64,000 nucleotides of DNA from assembly GCA_951213105.1 (NCBI GenBank), contig OX578153.1, positions 52,081,020-52,145,019 on the forward strand. Direction: 5' to 3'. Below, in pieces: positions 46,473 through 59,243 of the stretch. The position numbers and the translations under genes were made by a program. Under the pieces are notes generated by a model. The model was not told the DNA's origin. It saw only the letters and a list, made by a program, of their open reading frames with translations, and did no database searches. Positions within the stretch are counted from its first letter, which is position 1. Every line of letters starts with the position of its first letter. The DNA comes from Amaurobius ferox (Eukaryota > Arthropoda > Arachnida > Araneae > Amaurobiidae).

Positions 46473-47518
46473 ACTTTTCCTACAATGTATTGTAATGTAT
46501 AGGGAAAGTACTGGAATCATGTTGAACTCGAGTTTTCGATGGCATCTATTACACACGTTTTGGGACATCTGGAACAAGAAAAAACTATTTTTAGCGTGAC
46601 GTCTGTGTGTGTCTGTGTGAGTCTGTGTTTGTGTGTCTGTGTGAGTCTGTGTTTGTGTGTCTATGTGAGTCTGTGTTTGTGTGTCTGTGTGAGTCTGTGT
46701 GAGTCTGTGTTTGTGTGTCTGTGTGAGTCTGTGTTTGTGTGTCTGTGTGAGTCTGTGTTTGTGTGTCTGTGTGAGTCTGTGTTTGTGTGTCTGTGTGAGT
46801 CTGTGTTTGTGTGTCTGTGTGAGTCTGTGTTTGTGTGTCTGTGTGAGTCTGTGTTTGTGTGTGTGTGTGTGTGTATCTGTGTGCCTGTCTGTGCCATGAA
46901 TGTATCCCCTCTAACTCAATAACTAACCTATGACCAAATTTCATAAAATTTTGTGCTGATTAGATTTTGCTACAATTCGGAATAAAAGAATTTGCCTTTT
47001 TTTGCAAAATGGCTTGCAAAAATCGTATGTATCCACTCTCGCTGAAAACCTAATTTACCAAATTTCACAAAATTTGGTTTCACCTGTGGATTACACTAGT
47101 GCTGATTAGATTTTAGTACGATTCGAAAAAAAATGTACCTGTCTTAAGAAATGGGCCACAAGAATCGTCAAAATGTAAAATAAAAGATTGTATATACTCA
47201 AATGTATCAATAAATGCTTGTTGTACTCTTATACGAAATTTTTGATGATGGAAATAATAAGATCCCCTTACTCTAGAACTAGCCGTTCTCGAGATATTTT
47301 AGTTTTTTCACATTTTTGCTATGCCTCTTTTAAAATTATGTCCAGTTACCAAATGAAAGCGAAAATTAAATTAAAAGTACAAATTTGGTGTAATTTCAAA
47401 TAATTATACATGTTACTTTGTTTAATTTAAATCAATTTTATGAATTATTAAATAAATAAAGAGAAAATAAATTAAAGTCTGTAATGAAAGTCATGGGTTG
47501 TCTACATCAGATTGTTTT
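46473..47518 (+). mobile_element. Family B element with an expanded minisatellite
   Basis: Diverged copy: hairpin at 46473-46508, a 24-bp tandem array in place of the usual short run, two modules, GCCGTTCTCGAGATATTTTA near 47282 and a decayed 3' stem-loop (ATGGGTTGTCTACATCAGAT). Confidence 0.85.
46602..46892. repeat. 24-bp minisatellite (TG/CTG type)
   Basis: About ten copies of GTGTGTCTGTGTGAGTCTGT plus GTTT. Because 24 is divisible by three, all frames stay open and give repeated octapeptides on both strands; these frames (46539-46922 and 46944-46591) are not genes. Confidence 0.95.
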
Positions 47519-48039
47519 TATTGTCAGAAGATCTGGCAAATTATTCAGAGGGCTTAATATGTAGAATGTGGATCAGATATTTACCATATGCTACGTAAAA
47601 TTTCTCTTATAATTATTTAGGTCTCAATGCAGTTTATTAACAAAATATATGCTTCAGGGAGATAATCTTTTCGGGAATCAGAATATAAGCTTTCCTTATT
47701 TCACTACTGATACTATTTATGACTTATAGAGGGTGGCTCAAAGACAGCTTAGCACAGCGACCAGAAGCCTATTGTAATGATTGATACTATTTTCAAAGAC
47801 TTGTTTTGTTCAGCGTATGTAAACGTATTCGATCATTTACGGAAAACGTTTAGGGTAAACAGGATATAATAATTGTAAGAAATATATTTTCGATTCATCA
47901 TTTTGCTTTAACTTTGTTATCTATTCGAATGTTTGAATGGAAATTTCTAAATAACAACAAAAAAATTTGATGTCGAAATTCTTCCAACATCGTATGTAAA
48001 CTTTACTTTGCATTTAAAATACGTACAATATAAAACTTA
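47519..48039. other. Unassigned stretch
   Basis: No gene or repeat recognised. Confidence 0.45.
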
Positions 48040-48640
48040 CTGTTGTTGTAATAACCACAACACAATCGTATAAATAATTAAATTTATCAAATTAAAAAAA
48101 AATTTAATAGAATCTAATTTGTATTCTTTCACTTTCTATATATCCGACACCATTCTGCATACATCATTGCTAAATCATTGACATCCATTACTGTCATTAT
48201 TATTTCTATCTCGCTTTCTAAATATATCATATTTTTTATTCGGAAACTAAAAACTACAGAATATTTATAGGCATTCATAATTAAGCTGAGAAGATAGGTC
48301 ATTGCAAACGAAGCATAACAATGAACGGTGCTTTGCTTTTGATCTTTACTCTTTTGTCATCATAACACCAGTTACAGTTACGAAGACGCGCACGAATGGA
48401 ACTACGTGTTTTGCGAGCGTAATATTTGACGAATGGGATTCCGAGATTCACAGGGCACCATGTTTTAAGAATGTGATGGTTGAAAGGGTAGTGTAATTTT
48501 ATTTTTAGAATATTCAGGCATAATTTATAAATGTACATATTGATTTTTTCGCGGTAGTGTGTTTCGTTCTACTTGATCAATACGGGTATGCAAAAAGAAT
48601 CGCATTTGCATGGAATAGAGAATTATGTGATATACTATCA
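48040..48640 (+). repeat. Dispersed repeat E, copy 1
   Basis: Parallels 51060-51560: CATTCATAAT...AAGCT, ATTGCAAACGAAGCATA, CTTTGCTTTTGATCTTTACT, GTTACAGTTACGAAGACG, ACGTGTTTTGCGAGCGTAAT, then a TATTGATTTT...TTTCGTTCTA end. Limits are approximate; class unknown. Confidence 0.55.
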
Positions 48641-48910
48641 AAAGTAACATGGAAAGTCATGCACATTTGAAATTTTATATTTTCTAAAATTCTGTTTCAT
48701 TACGTAACACATAAAAATCCAGATTTCAAATTCTTCAGGGCTAATTTCACAAAAACCCATTCTTGTATTATATAAACGAATCAATATTGACAAATAACAT
48801 TTAGATCAAAATTCTGCTCTTACAAATTTGTGAATTTTAAAATGAAAATATGAGTTTACTTTAGTAAACTCACGTCACTATGTCAAATTTATATTATTAT
48901 AGTTAATATC

Positions 48911-49330
48911 TGTGAGACCAGAAATAGATCTAACACTAGTTATTGTGAGACAGCTTTATGCCAGTAATTTATTGTGTCTGAAACATGAGACAATACTCTC
49001 AGTCTCAATGACATCAGTGTTTACGACATGCTGACCTAAAGATCAGTCAAAATCATAAATTTAAGGGCGTTGAGACAGAGGGGTCGAAAGAATCTAAGAA
49101 TATGGTGAAGCAACGACATTGGATAAAAGATTGACCAATTGAGAATATGCTTGTGGCGTCGCCATGGAGGCAGCCAATAGGAGCAAAACAGGAGTGTCAA
49201 TCCTGAGGCAAAAGAGCCACAACCTAAGACAGAATGAAAAGAGAAGAACGACGACACTTGGTGAATAGAGATTTACAGCTCAAAATTAAGGAGCACGACA
49301 CTTAAGAAACAACGACTAGATATGTTGACT
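48911..49330 (+). mobile_element. LTR-like fragment F2
   Basis: Starts TGTGAGACCAGAAATAGATC, matching the end of LTR F1 on the opposite strand, and runs through GAGACAG, AGGTCAG-type words and TAAATTTA to a CCAATTG/AATAGGAG region. The far end of the LTR is not found, so it is truncated near 49330. Confidence 0.5.
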
Positions 49331-49784
49331 ATGAGTGTGACTAGAGATGTATTGTAATAATCATTCAAAAATTGTAATAATCATTCAAGAGAGTAGTGTA
49401 GAATGTTTTGATTTTCTCGAGATTCCAAGAAAAGGACGCGAACGTAACCCACTTTTTTCCAAGTACAGCCATCTCTTTAACTGGGAGTCAAGATGGCTGC
49501 TGTTCAGCCAGCCTATATATTTAGAAGCCATACCCAGATATATGCATGAAATCAACACTGGTTTCATTCCCAATGCAATTTAACCTGCCGGGTAGAAATT
49601 TCGAGATACGTATCTCCTGAATAATATGACGGCAAGTCTAATGTCGAAGCAAAAATATGTCTGCATCTCCCTTTGTTTATTTACAAAGAAAACATGTTAT
49701 ACGCTTGTGGTGAAAGAAAGTGAACATTGGAGTTTTCTCTTTTATAAATAATAATTGTCTTTGAATTGAGTTGAATTATCATTC
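49331..49784. other. Unassigned stretch
   Basis: Contains a direct 20-bp doublet ATTGTAATAATCATTCAA at 49352-49389; frames here have no domain. Confidence 0.45.
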
Positions 49785-49988
49785 TTAATTATCATCATTA
49801 TTGCCCGTGAATCGTATATTCGTACATTGCTTAGTTGTCGCCTTATAACCCACCTATTTTATTCTTTGTGCGAGTTCCTAAAATATAATTATTAATTAAG
49901 ATAATACACAATTAATTTCCACAATTTCAAATTTTAAAATAAACGTTATTTATTACACATATACAATTATCATTAATTTACATTAAAT

Positions 49989-50039
<51 letters not shown>

Positions 50040-50720
50040 AGGAGGAGAACCTACATGTGTGAGACCATGAATACTATATTTGCTTAAAATCATATAGACC
50101 AATCATACATGTAGGTGTATATTAATGTAGATCGACACATACCTCGCTTGTCGTCTTGGGCATTGAATTCCACTGTGGCCCTTCATTGCTTTTTGTTGGC
50201 AGTCATTGCTTGCCATCATTTTTAAAGCTCAACATTTTTATCCGGTCATTCTTAATTCATTTTAAACCAAATTCTTGGTCCGCATCGCCTCTCAAATTCT
50301 TAATGCAGACTACATTTCAATCTCTCTGAATATTGACTACAATTTTAGTCACAACGCTCTCGGATCGTCATTCATAATTTGACTGTATCTTTCCTTCTCG
50401 ATATAGACTGGATCTTCAGCTCTCTGAAAATAGACTGCTACACCATCTCTATCTCTGAATAAATCTGAATATATATTGTTCAACTTTCTCTGCTTGTTGC
50501 CATATCATTTCGTCAGAGGTCCAGACACCCCCTCCGTATCTCATTGGTTGTCCTCAGAGCGATGCAGAAACAGTTACTCATTGGTTAATTTATTAACCAA
50601 TCTGCTTGATATCAGCCTTAGCTTTAAGGAGATTTTTTGATCCATCCACACCTGCAATTTATGTGCCCTTTTATTTTTTGCAGCCATGACCTCCCAGACC
50701 ATGACAGTTGTAAACTGGTG
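49785..50720 (-). mobile_element. LTR-like fragment F3 (tentative)
   Basis: CGTACATTGCTTAGTTGTCG...CTTATAACC...GTGCGAGTTCCTAA...TAATTATTAATTA (49835-49900) parallels 21913-21995 of LTR F1. A region with ATTGGTTAATTTATTAACCAAT (50578-50601) and GCCATGACC follows. Termini and target duplication are not visible. Contains an (AC)n-(AT)n compound microsatellite. Confidence 0.4.
49988..50036. repeat. (AC)n(AT)n compound microsatellite
   Basis: About ten AC units followed by about thirteen AT units. Confidence 0.95.
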
Positions 50721-50839
50721 ATTACACGTTTGCGCTTTGTCTTGCTTGGTATATATCGTAAAACATTATAATATTAAATTCAGACGCTTCGCCACTGCTT
50801 ATAATTGTAACACTAACACGTGTAGAAATAAGCAACAGT

Positions 50840-51560
50840 TCCCCAGATTTAAAATAATATTTTTTAAAAAATAAAACACATTTGTATTTTAATTAAATAT
50901 ATCTTATCCATTTTTCTGTATCACTGCTCAATCATTATCATCAATAATACTGTCACTATTATTTTCATAGTATTCTAAGTACCCTCTAAATCTGAAACCA
51001 TGGGATAAAAATAAACATTCATAATCAAACTAAGTAGAAATTAAAAAATGTTCACCAGATTTGAAATCATATTTTTCAAAAATTAACCAAATTTGTGTTT
51101 TAACAACATACATTTTATCCATTATTCTGTATATGTCACTTCTCAATCATTATCATTAATATTACTGTCACTATCATTTTCATATAGTATTCTAAGTATC
51201 CTCTGAATCTGAAACCATGGTATAAAAATAGACATTCATAATCAAGCTAAGTAGATCGATCATCGCAAGCCAAGCATACCAACAAACTATACTTTGCTTT
51301 TGATTTTTATTCATTGGATGTCATGATCACGGTTACAGTTATAAAGATGTGCATGAATGGGATTTCGTGTTTTGCAATCATAACATAGGACGAATAGTCG
51401 CGTTTTGCGAAGCGCAAATTTTCAGAGATATGAAGGCGGCAAGAATGTTTAATTTTCCTTATAGGATAATCATATATAAATAGATTATGAACGGTGGTAT
51501 TGATTTTAACTAAATAATGCACTATTTCATTCTATAGAAGAGAGCAGGTATGTATGTAGA
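50840..51560 (+). repeat. Dispersed repeat E, copy 2, with an internal tandem duplication
   Basis: Two units of about 210 bp (50840-51050 and 51051-51260) share TTTTCTGTAT, CAATCATTATCAT, CTGTCACTAT, AGTATTCTAAGTA and CTGAAACCATGG. Beyond the second unit the sequence follows copy 1 of E (CTTTGCTTTTGATTTTTATT, GGTTACAGTTATAAAGATG). Confidence 0.7.
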
Positions 51561-51874
51561 ATAAAATTTAAGGTAATAGATACATGGCAAATATAGTACA
51601 TTATCTTAGCAATGGTGGGAATAACAATGTTTCACCTTTTGTATTCTCCTTTAAATCTCATAAGCTTAATTATTCAGAACTTTGAATGTAAACATAAGCA
51701 TAGCCGAAAAGAGAAATTGCCAATTGAAAGGGGGAAGCTGGTAATATACGAGATATTCAGACAATGTGTATTGAATAAAGAACCGATATGTTCAGTTAAT
51801 TAAGGAGGATATTGATTTTTACTTTTTTTATACATTTGGAATATTTCAAATCGAATAAAAATATAAAAAACAAA
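51561..51874. other. Unassigned stretch
   Basis: No gene or repeat recognised; no 5' inverted repeat for the following Tc1 relic was found here. Confidence 0.45.
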
Positions 51875-52747
51875 TGCCGGAATAGTCCGTCGTCGGATTT
51901 AGGGCGTATCATAGGTTTAAAGGAAGCTGGTTGGTTCAACAGATGCATCAATCACCATATTGGTCGCAACGATATGGTTGATGTTAGCAACAGTGGATCA
52001 GAGTAACCGTCGCAAGTGCTCAAGACGCACCAGACAGATAGCTGCCAGAGAGGATCGTGCAGTCTGGAGAGGAGCCACGTCCACACCAATAGCGTCAATA
52101 TTAGCCATTAAATGGCATTTCCTATCCTTCATGCATTCTGTGCCAAAGGATACAATTCGCAGACGATTATTAGAAAGTGGGATTAGTTGTTAACCCCTCA
52201 ACATAAGCAGAGCCGTCTGTATTGATGTCGGGCTTGGTCAACCTGGACAGATTGAAGACATGTTGTATTTAGCGACAAATCCCGCTTCCCTCTCCGTGCT
52301 GATGACCGCCGCATACGTGTGTGGAGGATAACTGACAACGTTTCGATTCCGCAAATGTTGTCGAGCGACACACGGCAGACTGCCGATCTCCTCTATTTGT
52401 GCTGCAAGCCAATCAGACGAATCACTTGTACGTTTGCGATGTTCCACAGACGATTATACTGCTTATGCTATTAAGCCGGCCAGGTTCTATTTACTAAAAA
52501 GGCAACGCTCGACCACATACTGCACGACTTTCTCAACAAGTTCCATCCAGGTCCCCAGACCAATATGATACACTGGGACATGCTTGGACGACAATTGCAG
52601 TCTTCTCAGAATAACACTGAATTAGCTAACCAGTTGCAACATTTGTGGCAGAATCTTGCGCAAACGGAAATAAACAACTTAATTGATTTTATGCCGCACC
52701 GAATATCACCTAGTATCGCAGCCAGAAGAGGATTTATCACTTACTAA
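51875..52747 (+). pseudogene. Tc1-like transposase, frameshifted and internally deleted
   Basis: Tc1-family text appears in order across several frames: GRIIGLKEAGW (near 51902), an Arg-rich segment with RQIAAREDRAV (52030-52065), PKDTIRRRLLESGIS (52143-52190), DKSRF...DDRRIRVWR (52273-52326; the D is the expected DDE/DD34E catalytic position), and finally IHWDMLGRQLQSSQNNTELA to AARRGFITY (52566-52744). Several indels and a deletion in the catalytic part remove the third acidic residue region. Likely a dead copy; TIRs were not confidently found. Confidence 0.85.
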
Positions 52748-54150
52748 AATGTCATACTTTTGTTGTCACCATTTTTAAACGATTTTTCTTTTCTCTCCCA
52801 AATTCTAATCATTTGCATATCTCCTCAAACGATATATACATGCCGAGTTTTGCGACTCAATTTCTTATGGTTGCATGTATTTTTTTGCAACAGAGTGTAT
52901 ACCATTCAGCTTTTCATGCCCCTTCCAATCCTAGGGGCCCCTAAGCCTTGCCTACTTTTCCTACCCGATTGTTACGGCCCTGGCTGCCACGTACATACCG
53001 AGTTGCGAATTCATTTATCTCTACCGATACGAATATCTCTTGTCGATCTGTGGGAATCAATAATTCTGCTCTTTCACGTAGGGATAAATCGTTACACTTG
53101 GCCACACCGTGGTTAATCGGTATAATAAATTTTTCAGTTGACGCCAATTCAAAAACGCTTAGAAACATACATTTTTATATTTCTTTACATTACATCAGCG
53201 TTTTACAAAGTGTTTTTCTCGGAACTCTTAAGGTTCAATGACGTATAATTCTTAAAAATTGAAAAAAAAAAAAAAAACATAATATTTGAGTATATCATTT
53301 GGATTACACTAGATTGTTTCTCATCTTTGGGATTCCGCCATCAAATTGAACTTCAAAATAGTACCACGACCAAAAAAGTTTGGAAGAAACACTGCATTAT
53401 AACCTGAATCTATAACAGGAATTTCCCAGTTAATTTCTTGAATACTGAAACAACTGTCATCGAATTGAGTTTTACTTAAAAATTCTTGATTTTATTATTC
53501 TTGTTTAATTTCTGAAATTTATTATAAAATGTATATTTAAACAGCAATCATTCTCAAACACTGCATAACATACGTATTAAATTAATTTAAAAGAGGAGAT
53601 ATTGGGAAAACTTCGACATTCATGATGCACAGTTAAGAAACATTTTTTTGTAATTGCAACTTTCAATTTTTTGTAAAAAAATAACTACATAAGAAAAATA
53701 GGTTTCAGATGTTTTTCATCCTAAATACAGAGCCAGTGTTTTGCCTGAGAAATCAGTTGTTACCATTACTTAATTGTCTTATGTTGCCTTATTAAATATA
53801 CGTATTCAAGTAAGTACTTAAGTACGTATTTATGTGTCGTCAGTTTATAGATTAACTTGAATTAAAAATCTCATCAAATATATTGTTCAAGTTTAATTTA
53901 TATACCGCCAAGTAAGTTAGTAAAATAATGTGATATTTTATCATGAAGTCTTATAGTCAGTATCCAGATGAAATCGGGCAAAAACTAAAAATGTAGCATT
54001 AAACAGGTAGTGAGTAATTTGTAGCGCTTCGAAAGTCTGGAAACGAAATAAATGAGTCTGCTATAAACGAATGATCTTTGAATAGAGTTTTATTTTATAA
54101 AATATGATACATGCAAAACCATTTACTCCGGCCACTCAAATAGCTACTGT
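52748..54150. other. Unassigned stretch
   Basis: The first 150 bases may be the 3' flank of the Tc1 element (GTTGCATG...TTTTTTTGCAAC hairpin at 52871-52894). The 118-codon frame at 52760-53116 shows no domain. An A15 run lies at 53263-53277. No gene supported. Confidence 0.45.
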
Positions 54151-54154
54151 AAGC

Positions 54155-54225
54155 CCCCGGGTCAGTCTAGTGGTCTTGGTTTTCGACGCAAACCCATTTC
54201 GACTCAATACTACTGAAGCCAACAC
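54155..54225 (+). other. Possible tRNA-like SINE head (weak)
   Basis: GGTCAGTCTAGTGGTCTTGG resembles a tRNA A box region and TTTCGACTC about 30 bases later resembles a B box. Cloverleaf pairing is poor and no tail is visible. On the other strand an 82-codon frame (54415-54167) without a known domain covers the same stretch. Confidence 0.25.
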
Positions 54226-55051
54226 CGATTTTTTTTGTATTTGTTCGTTTTATGGCATTATGTGCCTTTTCTAATGCTATACTGTGTACTTTTTCAACAA
54301 CAAAAGATGTGTTGTGTCCGCTTTTTCTTAATACTCGTAACCAATGAATTGTATTAAAATCGTCTCCACAAATGACAGCAAACTGGGCGTAATGGAAAAC
54401 TTTCAAAATCCACACCTGTTACAAAAACGACAACAAGCCAAATTTCCATACAAAATATTTTTCCATAGAGATATCGGCAATGCATTTTCATTGTTGCACG
54501 CAAATACACTGCATAGCAATATATCGTTTAAAAAATTGTCAAACTCATAGATATCAACAATAGTCCTAAAAAGAAGATATAACAATCGAAATACAGCACT
54601 AAGGTATCAATGCTTCAGTGGCTGGTGAAAAAGAGCAACATTACAATGCCAATTGCTGATTGTTGTGATCAAATAAAGTAATGTGAGGAATCCAAATCAC
54701 AAAACATACGATGTTCGAATCCGTATTTATTTTTCCACCATCCATTAAGTTTATCGATGAAAAAATGACGTAAGTTATTTTTATTGCTTATTTTCTAGTT
54801 GTTATCGCTTAATGGTATAATTTTCTTTTCTTCGAGAAAATGACGCAGAGGTCGAAAATATCAACAAATTAAATTCTCTATTTACATTATTATATATTAC
54901 AAATACAGTCACACATTTATGCAAAAATAATAATTTCTCATCCAGCAGTTTGCACTTTTAAGGAAAAGAGACAATAGAAAAATTAGAAAACCAATAGAAA
55001 ATTTATCTTCTCTCAATAAATAAAATATTATATCATTCACTTACTAAATTT
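54226..55051. other. Unassigned stretch
   Basis: Minus-strand frames at 54415-54167 and 54585-54403 could be pieces of one broken frame, but I recognise no family. Confidence 0.4.
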
Positions 55052-55830
55052 TTGGGTTGTCCCGAAATTACTTTCGCTTTTTCGTAAGGTAGCTGTAGTA
55101 GCGCTCAAGCAATTTTAACGTTATTTAATACAAGTTTTTGAGAATGGCATTGCGGTATCTGAATGGCATTGTGGCATTTTATATGAAACTTATTAAAATT
55201 ACGGTATATAGGCCTTTTATGTTGCAGAATGGAATATAAAAGTCAACATTTTCGTCACATTTTACATTTTATTTCCGTAAAAAGAAACATCTGCTGTTAA
55301 TTTTTATAAAAAAAGCTGCAGATGCAGACAAAAGGATTTGTTCTGTGCATTGTAATAATACACTAAGAGAACGTTCACGCCAGATTGATTTACAAAATTT
55401 CTTTTGGTGATTTTTCAGTTTAAGATGTACTACGTTCTGGTAGAGAAACTGAGATTAATGATGACAAATTTTAGGCACTGATTAAAGCTGATTGTCACAT
55501 AACTGTATGTGAGCTTGCTAAGAGTCTAAATTCATCCAAAACAACCATTGATGATCATCTGAAATACCTTGGTTATGAGAAAAGTCTGATGTTTGGATAT
55601 TGGATCCCACATGAACTTAAATTCATTTTACACAATGTATCAGCCTATGTGATTTGCTTTTGAAACGCAACCAGAATGATCCATTTTCAAAACGATTGAT
55701 AATTGGTGATGATAAATGGATTGTTTAGAGTAAGATTGAATGTATAAATCCCTGGTCCAAGCCTAGTGAGCCAGCCCAAACAAGATCAAAAACTGATATT
55801 CATCAAAAGAAGAAAAAACCGAAAATAACT
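55052..55830 (+). pseudogene. Irritans-type mariner transposase relic
   Basis: TTGGGTTGTCCCGAAATTAC at 55052 resembles the terminal repeat of irritans-subfamily mariners. From 55256 the reading HILHFYFRKKKH, AADADKRICSVHCNNTLRER (shifted), then DDHLKYLGY, WIPHELKF, LLKRNQNDPF, IIGDDKWIV and WSKPSEPAQTRSKTDIHQKK follows the mariner order, with the first catalytic aspartate in GDDKW. Stops and shifts are frequent, and the element ends near 55830 before the second and third aspartates. No 3' TIR seen. Confidence 0.85.
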
Positions 55831-56127
55831 TCCGGACAGCCAATATCATTGTGACAACCAAATGAGTGACTAAATTATTATTATTTACAATGCATTGTGA
55901 CCACTAAGCAATTTTGTGCAAAGTAGCCCATCTCACAGATATTACTGACTTTAGATCACTGGATCGGTATAAAAGAAAGCTGGAAGACAAGCAAAGAATA
56001 ATTCTTAGGCTTTGTATGTCTTCAGCTGCTTTTAAAAATTAATGACTTCACCTGCATCATTCAAAAGTTCATCCTTTCAGCTACATGCACTTGATGCACG
56101 TATACATCGTGCATTGCTGACGAAATA
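55831..56127. other. Unassigned spacer between two transposase relics
   Basis: Nothing recognisable. Confidence 0.4.
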
Positions 56128-56360
56128 ATGGATAAGAGACGTGATCTGACTGACTTTGAACGTGATATCATCGTGGGTGCTTGAAGCAATGGTACGAAAA
56201 TTTCAGCAGAAAGGTTTCAGACGCACGAGCAGTTTTTAGAGTTTACATGAATTGTAGATTGTACCACTAGGCAAAATACCAGGTCTGAGCATTGTGATTA
56301 TCAACAGCTGCTGGATGCTCAAACTGAGTGGAGAATTGGCAGACATGTTCAGTCCAAACT
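56128..56360 (+). pseudogene. Tc1-like transposase N-terminal relic
   Basis: MDKRRDLTDFERDIIVGA at 56128 matches the start of Tc1-type transposases, then a stop, then NGTKISAERFQTH and, after further damage, EHCDYQQLLDAQTEWRIGRH, which resembles the linker between the two DNA-binding domains (GR..LVD.R...R). The catalytic domain is absent. Distinct from the Tc1 copy at 51875. Confidence 0.65.
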
Positions 56361-57291
56361 AAAAATATTTTAATATTTTATCAAGAGGCACCAAAAAATA
56401 TTTTTTAATAAAAAATCAATTTTTTTTTTAAATTACAGTAACTTCAGATTGATTGAGTACGACAGATAATTTTTTCATGTTTATTATTCACGAGTGAAAA
56501 TTTTTTAAACAAACAGCAACTTGCAAACGCCTGCAAACGCCTTATTAACTTGCGCAAAATTCTCTGTGAAATAAACTATTCTCAGGGCACTTCCATTATT
56601 TTGGTAAATTTGTGAGTTGGCACCATTCACAAATCTGTCAATTGATTAAATGGAGAGTGTGTTACTAAATCTCCATTTAACTTTCATTCCGCTAAAAAAG
56701 AACATACATTACAGGTGTAGCTATCAATAATAACATAACTAATTTTTTGTCCTTGTTAAATGAATTTCATTTACACATATACAAGATTTACTATGTGTAC
56801 ATCTGCTTTACACTAAGTACTCGTTTCTTTAACACATTATCATCTTCCAATAATAAAATAAAGATTAGGAAGAGACTTGCTCTTACTTATTTCGGTAAAA
56901 TTAATAATGCACTTAATAATTAATCGTGCACTCGTAAATTCTTAATAAGTTTTTAAATAGCACAATTAATTACTGAATTGAATATTTAAAAACAGAATTG
57001 TTGCCGGCAGCACGTTGTTCACTGAATATATATCTATTTATCAAAGTAGAACTGTTCACCCTAATTTTGGTATACTGTTGTTTATAACAATTGGTCTAGA
57101 TTTTTTATATAATAAGACACTGATGTTGACTCTTACAAACGAATATTTGCTTGAAATTCAGATCGGAACTATTTGAAGCCACTTTATCACTGGACTTTCT
57201 TTTAACATCCGTTTTTGAGTTTCATTTCAACATTCCCCGGTCATCATTTTAGCAAGAAATATTCGAAATTAATTGTATATCAAAACTAAAG
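56361..57291. other. Unassigned AT-rich stretch
   Basis: No gene or repeat recognised. Confidence 0.45.
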
Positions 57292-57355
57292 AATATGATG
57301 TGGGCAGCACATGACTTTTCTTATATAATGCAATGAATTTACTACTTTTACAATT
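57292..57355 (-). mobile_element. Family C 3'-end fragment
   Basis: Only the last 60 or so bases of a C element (stem-loop GATGTGGGCAGCACATGAC and GCAATGAATTTACTAC), placed directly before a second, complete C 3' end. Confidence 0.85.
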
Positions 57356-58292
57356 AAAAAAATCTGATGTGGGCAACACATGACTTTCCTTATAAAATGT
57401 AATGAATTTACTACTTTTGCAGTAAAAAAATAGGTTTTTCTTATAGTAGATACTAATATTCTTTCCAAGATATTGAATTTTCGACAATTAGTCGTCCTTT
57501 TCATAGATTTAGCGTCATTTTTATCCATTTTCGTTAATTTGGCAATATTTCAAAAAACTCGCCAAGTTGGCGACATTCCTCCAAATTCGTCGCTAAAATC
57601 TCGCCAAGCGTAATGCACTAAGAAATAAGTTATTCTTACAGCAGATAAATGACTATTGGCGTTCAAATACAAAAGTATTATTCAAAGTATCTTTTTCATG
57701 AATGGAACGAGCTAGATCCACGAGAATGATGTCACTCAATTTATCGCATGGTCGCAAATTCGTCGCCAAATTCTCGCCAAGCGTAATGCACTAAGAAATA
57801 AGTTATTCTTACAGCAGATAAATGACTATTGGCGTTCAAATACAAAAGTATTATTCAAAGTATATTTTTCATGAATGGAACGAGCTAGATCCACGAGAAT
57901 AATGTCACTTAATTTATCGCATGGTCTTACATATGAAAGGTGAACATGTTTCTCAATAGGAAATATTTTTATTTTTATTTTATATGACTTTTTGATAATT
58001 TTTTTGAAAAATGTACAATATCTCGAGAACGTTTCATGTTAGCGTTCTAAAATTTATGTCAATCGTTTTCTAATAAAAATTACATAAGAAATGTCTATTT
58101 GCGTAACTTTATTAGATGTTTTAATTTTTTGACGATTTTTTCAATATTTCATTCGAAAATTTAGGGGGGTTCTGAGCAATCGATTGCGTATAAAAACAAT
58201 AGGCTTCCAGTGTTTACGGATTGTGATTTTTGTACCAACTTTGGTTCGAATCGGTTCATTTGTTCGTCAGTTATCGTCTCCACAGACTCACT

Positions 58293-58384
<92 letters not shown>

Positions 58385-58509
58385 TCACTTCAAAAATGTT
58401 TGATTAGTGATCAGGGATACTTGAAACGTGCTCTCCCGTCGAAAACTCGAATTCGAATTTTCGACCCCGTCTCAATACTTTCCTTATACATTATGTATAT
58501 AAGGAAAGT
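57356..58509 (-). mobile_element. Family C element with internal duplication
   Basis: Both ends present. A segment of about 173 bp (starting TCGCCAAGCGTAATGCACTA) occurs at 57601 and again at 57774 with only a few changes, lengthening this copy to 1154 bp. The (CA)n run at 58293-58380 is the longest of any C copy (about 44 units). Confidence 0.9.
58293..58380. repeat. (CA)n microsatellite in family C
   Basis: About 44 uninterrupted CA units; frames on both strands here encode only Cys-Val or His-Thr repeats. Confidence 0.95.
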
Positions 58510-59202
58510 AAAAATGTTATTCTTATAGTAGATACTTATATTATTTCCAAGATATTGAAATTTCTTCAATTAGTCGTCATTTTCATTGATTTAGCGTCAT
58601 TTTTATCCATTTGGCGAGATTTTCGTTAACGTGGCAACATTTAAAAGTGCCGCCAAGTTGGCGACATTCCGCTAAATTCATCGCCAAAATCTCGCCAAGT
58701 GTTATGGACGGAGAAATAAGTTATTCTTACAGTGGATAAATGACTATTAGAGTTAAAATACAAAAGTATTACACAAAGTTTCTTTTCTCGTGAATGGAAC
58801 GAGTTAGATCCACGAAAATGATGTCACCAAATTTATCGCATGATAATACATATGAAAAGTGAACATGTTTCTCAAGAGTTAATATTTTTTTTTAATTCAT
58901 GGGATTTTTTGATAAATGTATTTGAAAAATTTGCAATATCTCGAGAACAGTTCATGCTAGCGTTCTTAAGTTTATGTCAATCGTTTTCTAAGGAAAAATT
59001 GCATAAGAAATGTCTATTTGCGTAACTTTATTAAAGGTTTTGATTTTTGATGATTTTTTCAAAATTTCACTCGAAAATTTATGGAGGTTATGAACATTCG
59101 ATTGTGTTTTAAAGCAATAGGATTCCACTATTCACGGATTGTGATTTTTGTACAAAATTTCATTCGAATCGCTCCATTCGTTCGTGAGATATCGTCTCCA
59201 CA

Positions 59203-59243
<41 letters not shown>

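Noticed and set aside
46591..46944. Open frames of 111-127 codons on both strands with octapeptide repeats
   Set aside because: They arise from a 24-bp minisatellite that keeps every frame open; no start context, domain or splice structure supports a gene.
54167..54585. Two overlapping minus-strand frames that could be a broken host gene
   Set aside because: No recognisable domain, and joining them would need an assumed frameshift with no supporting homology.
58161..58407. Frames with Cys-Val and His-Thr repeats
   Set aside because: Translations of a (CA)n run inside a family C element.
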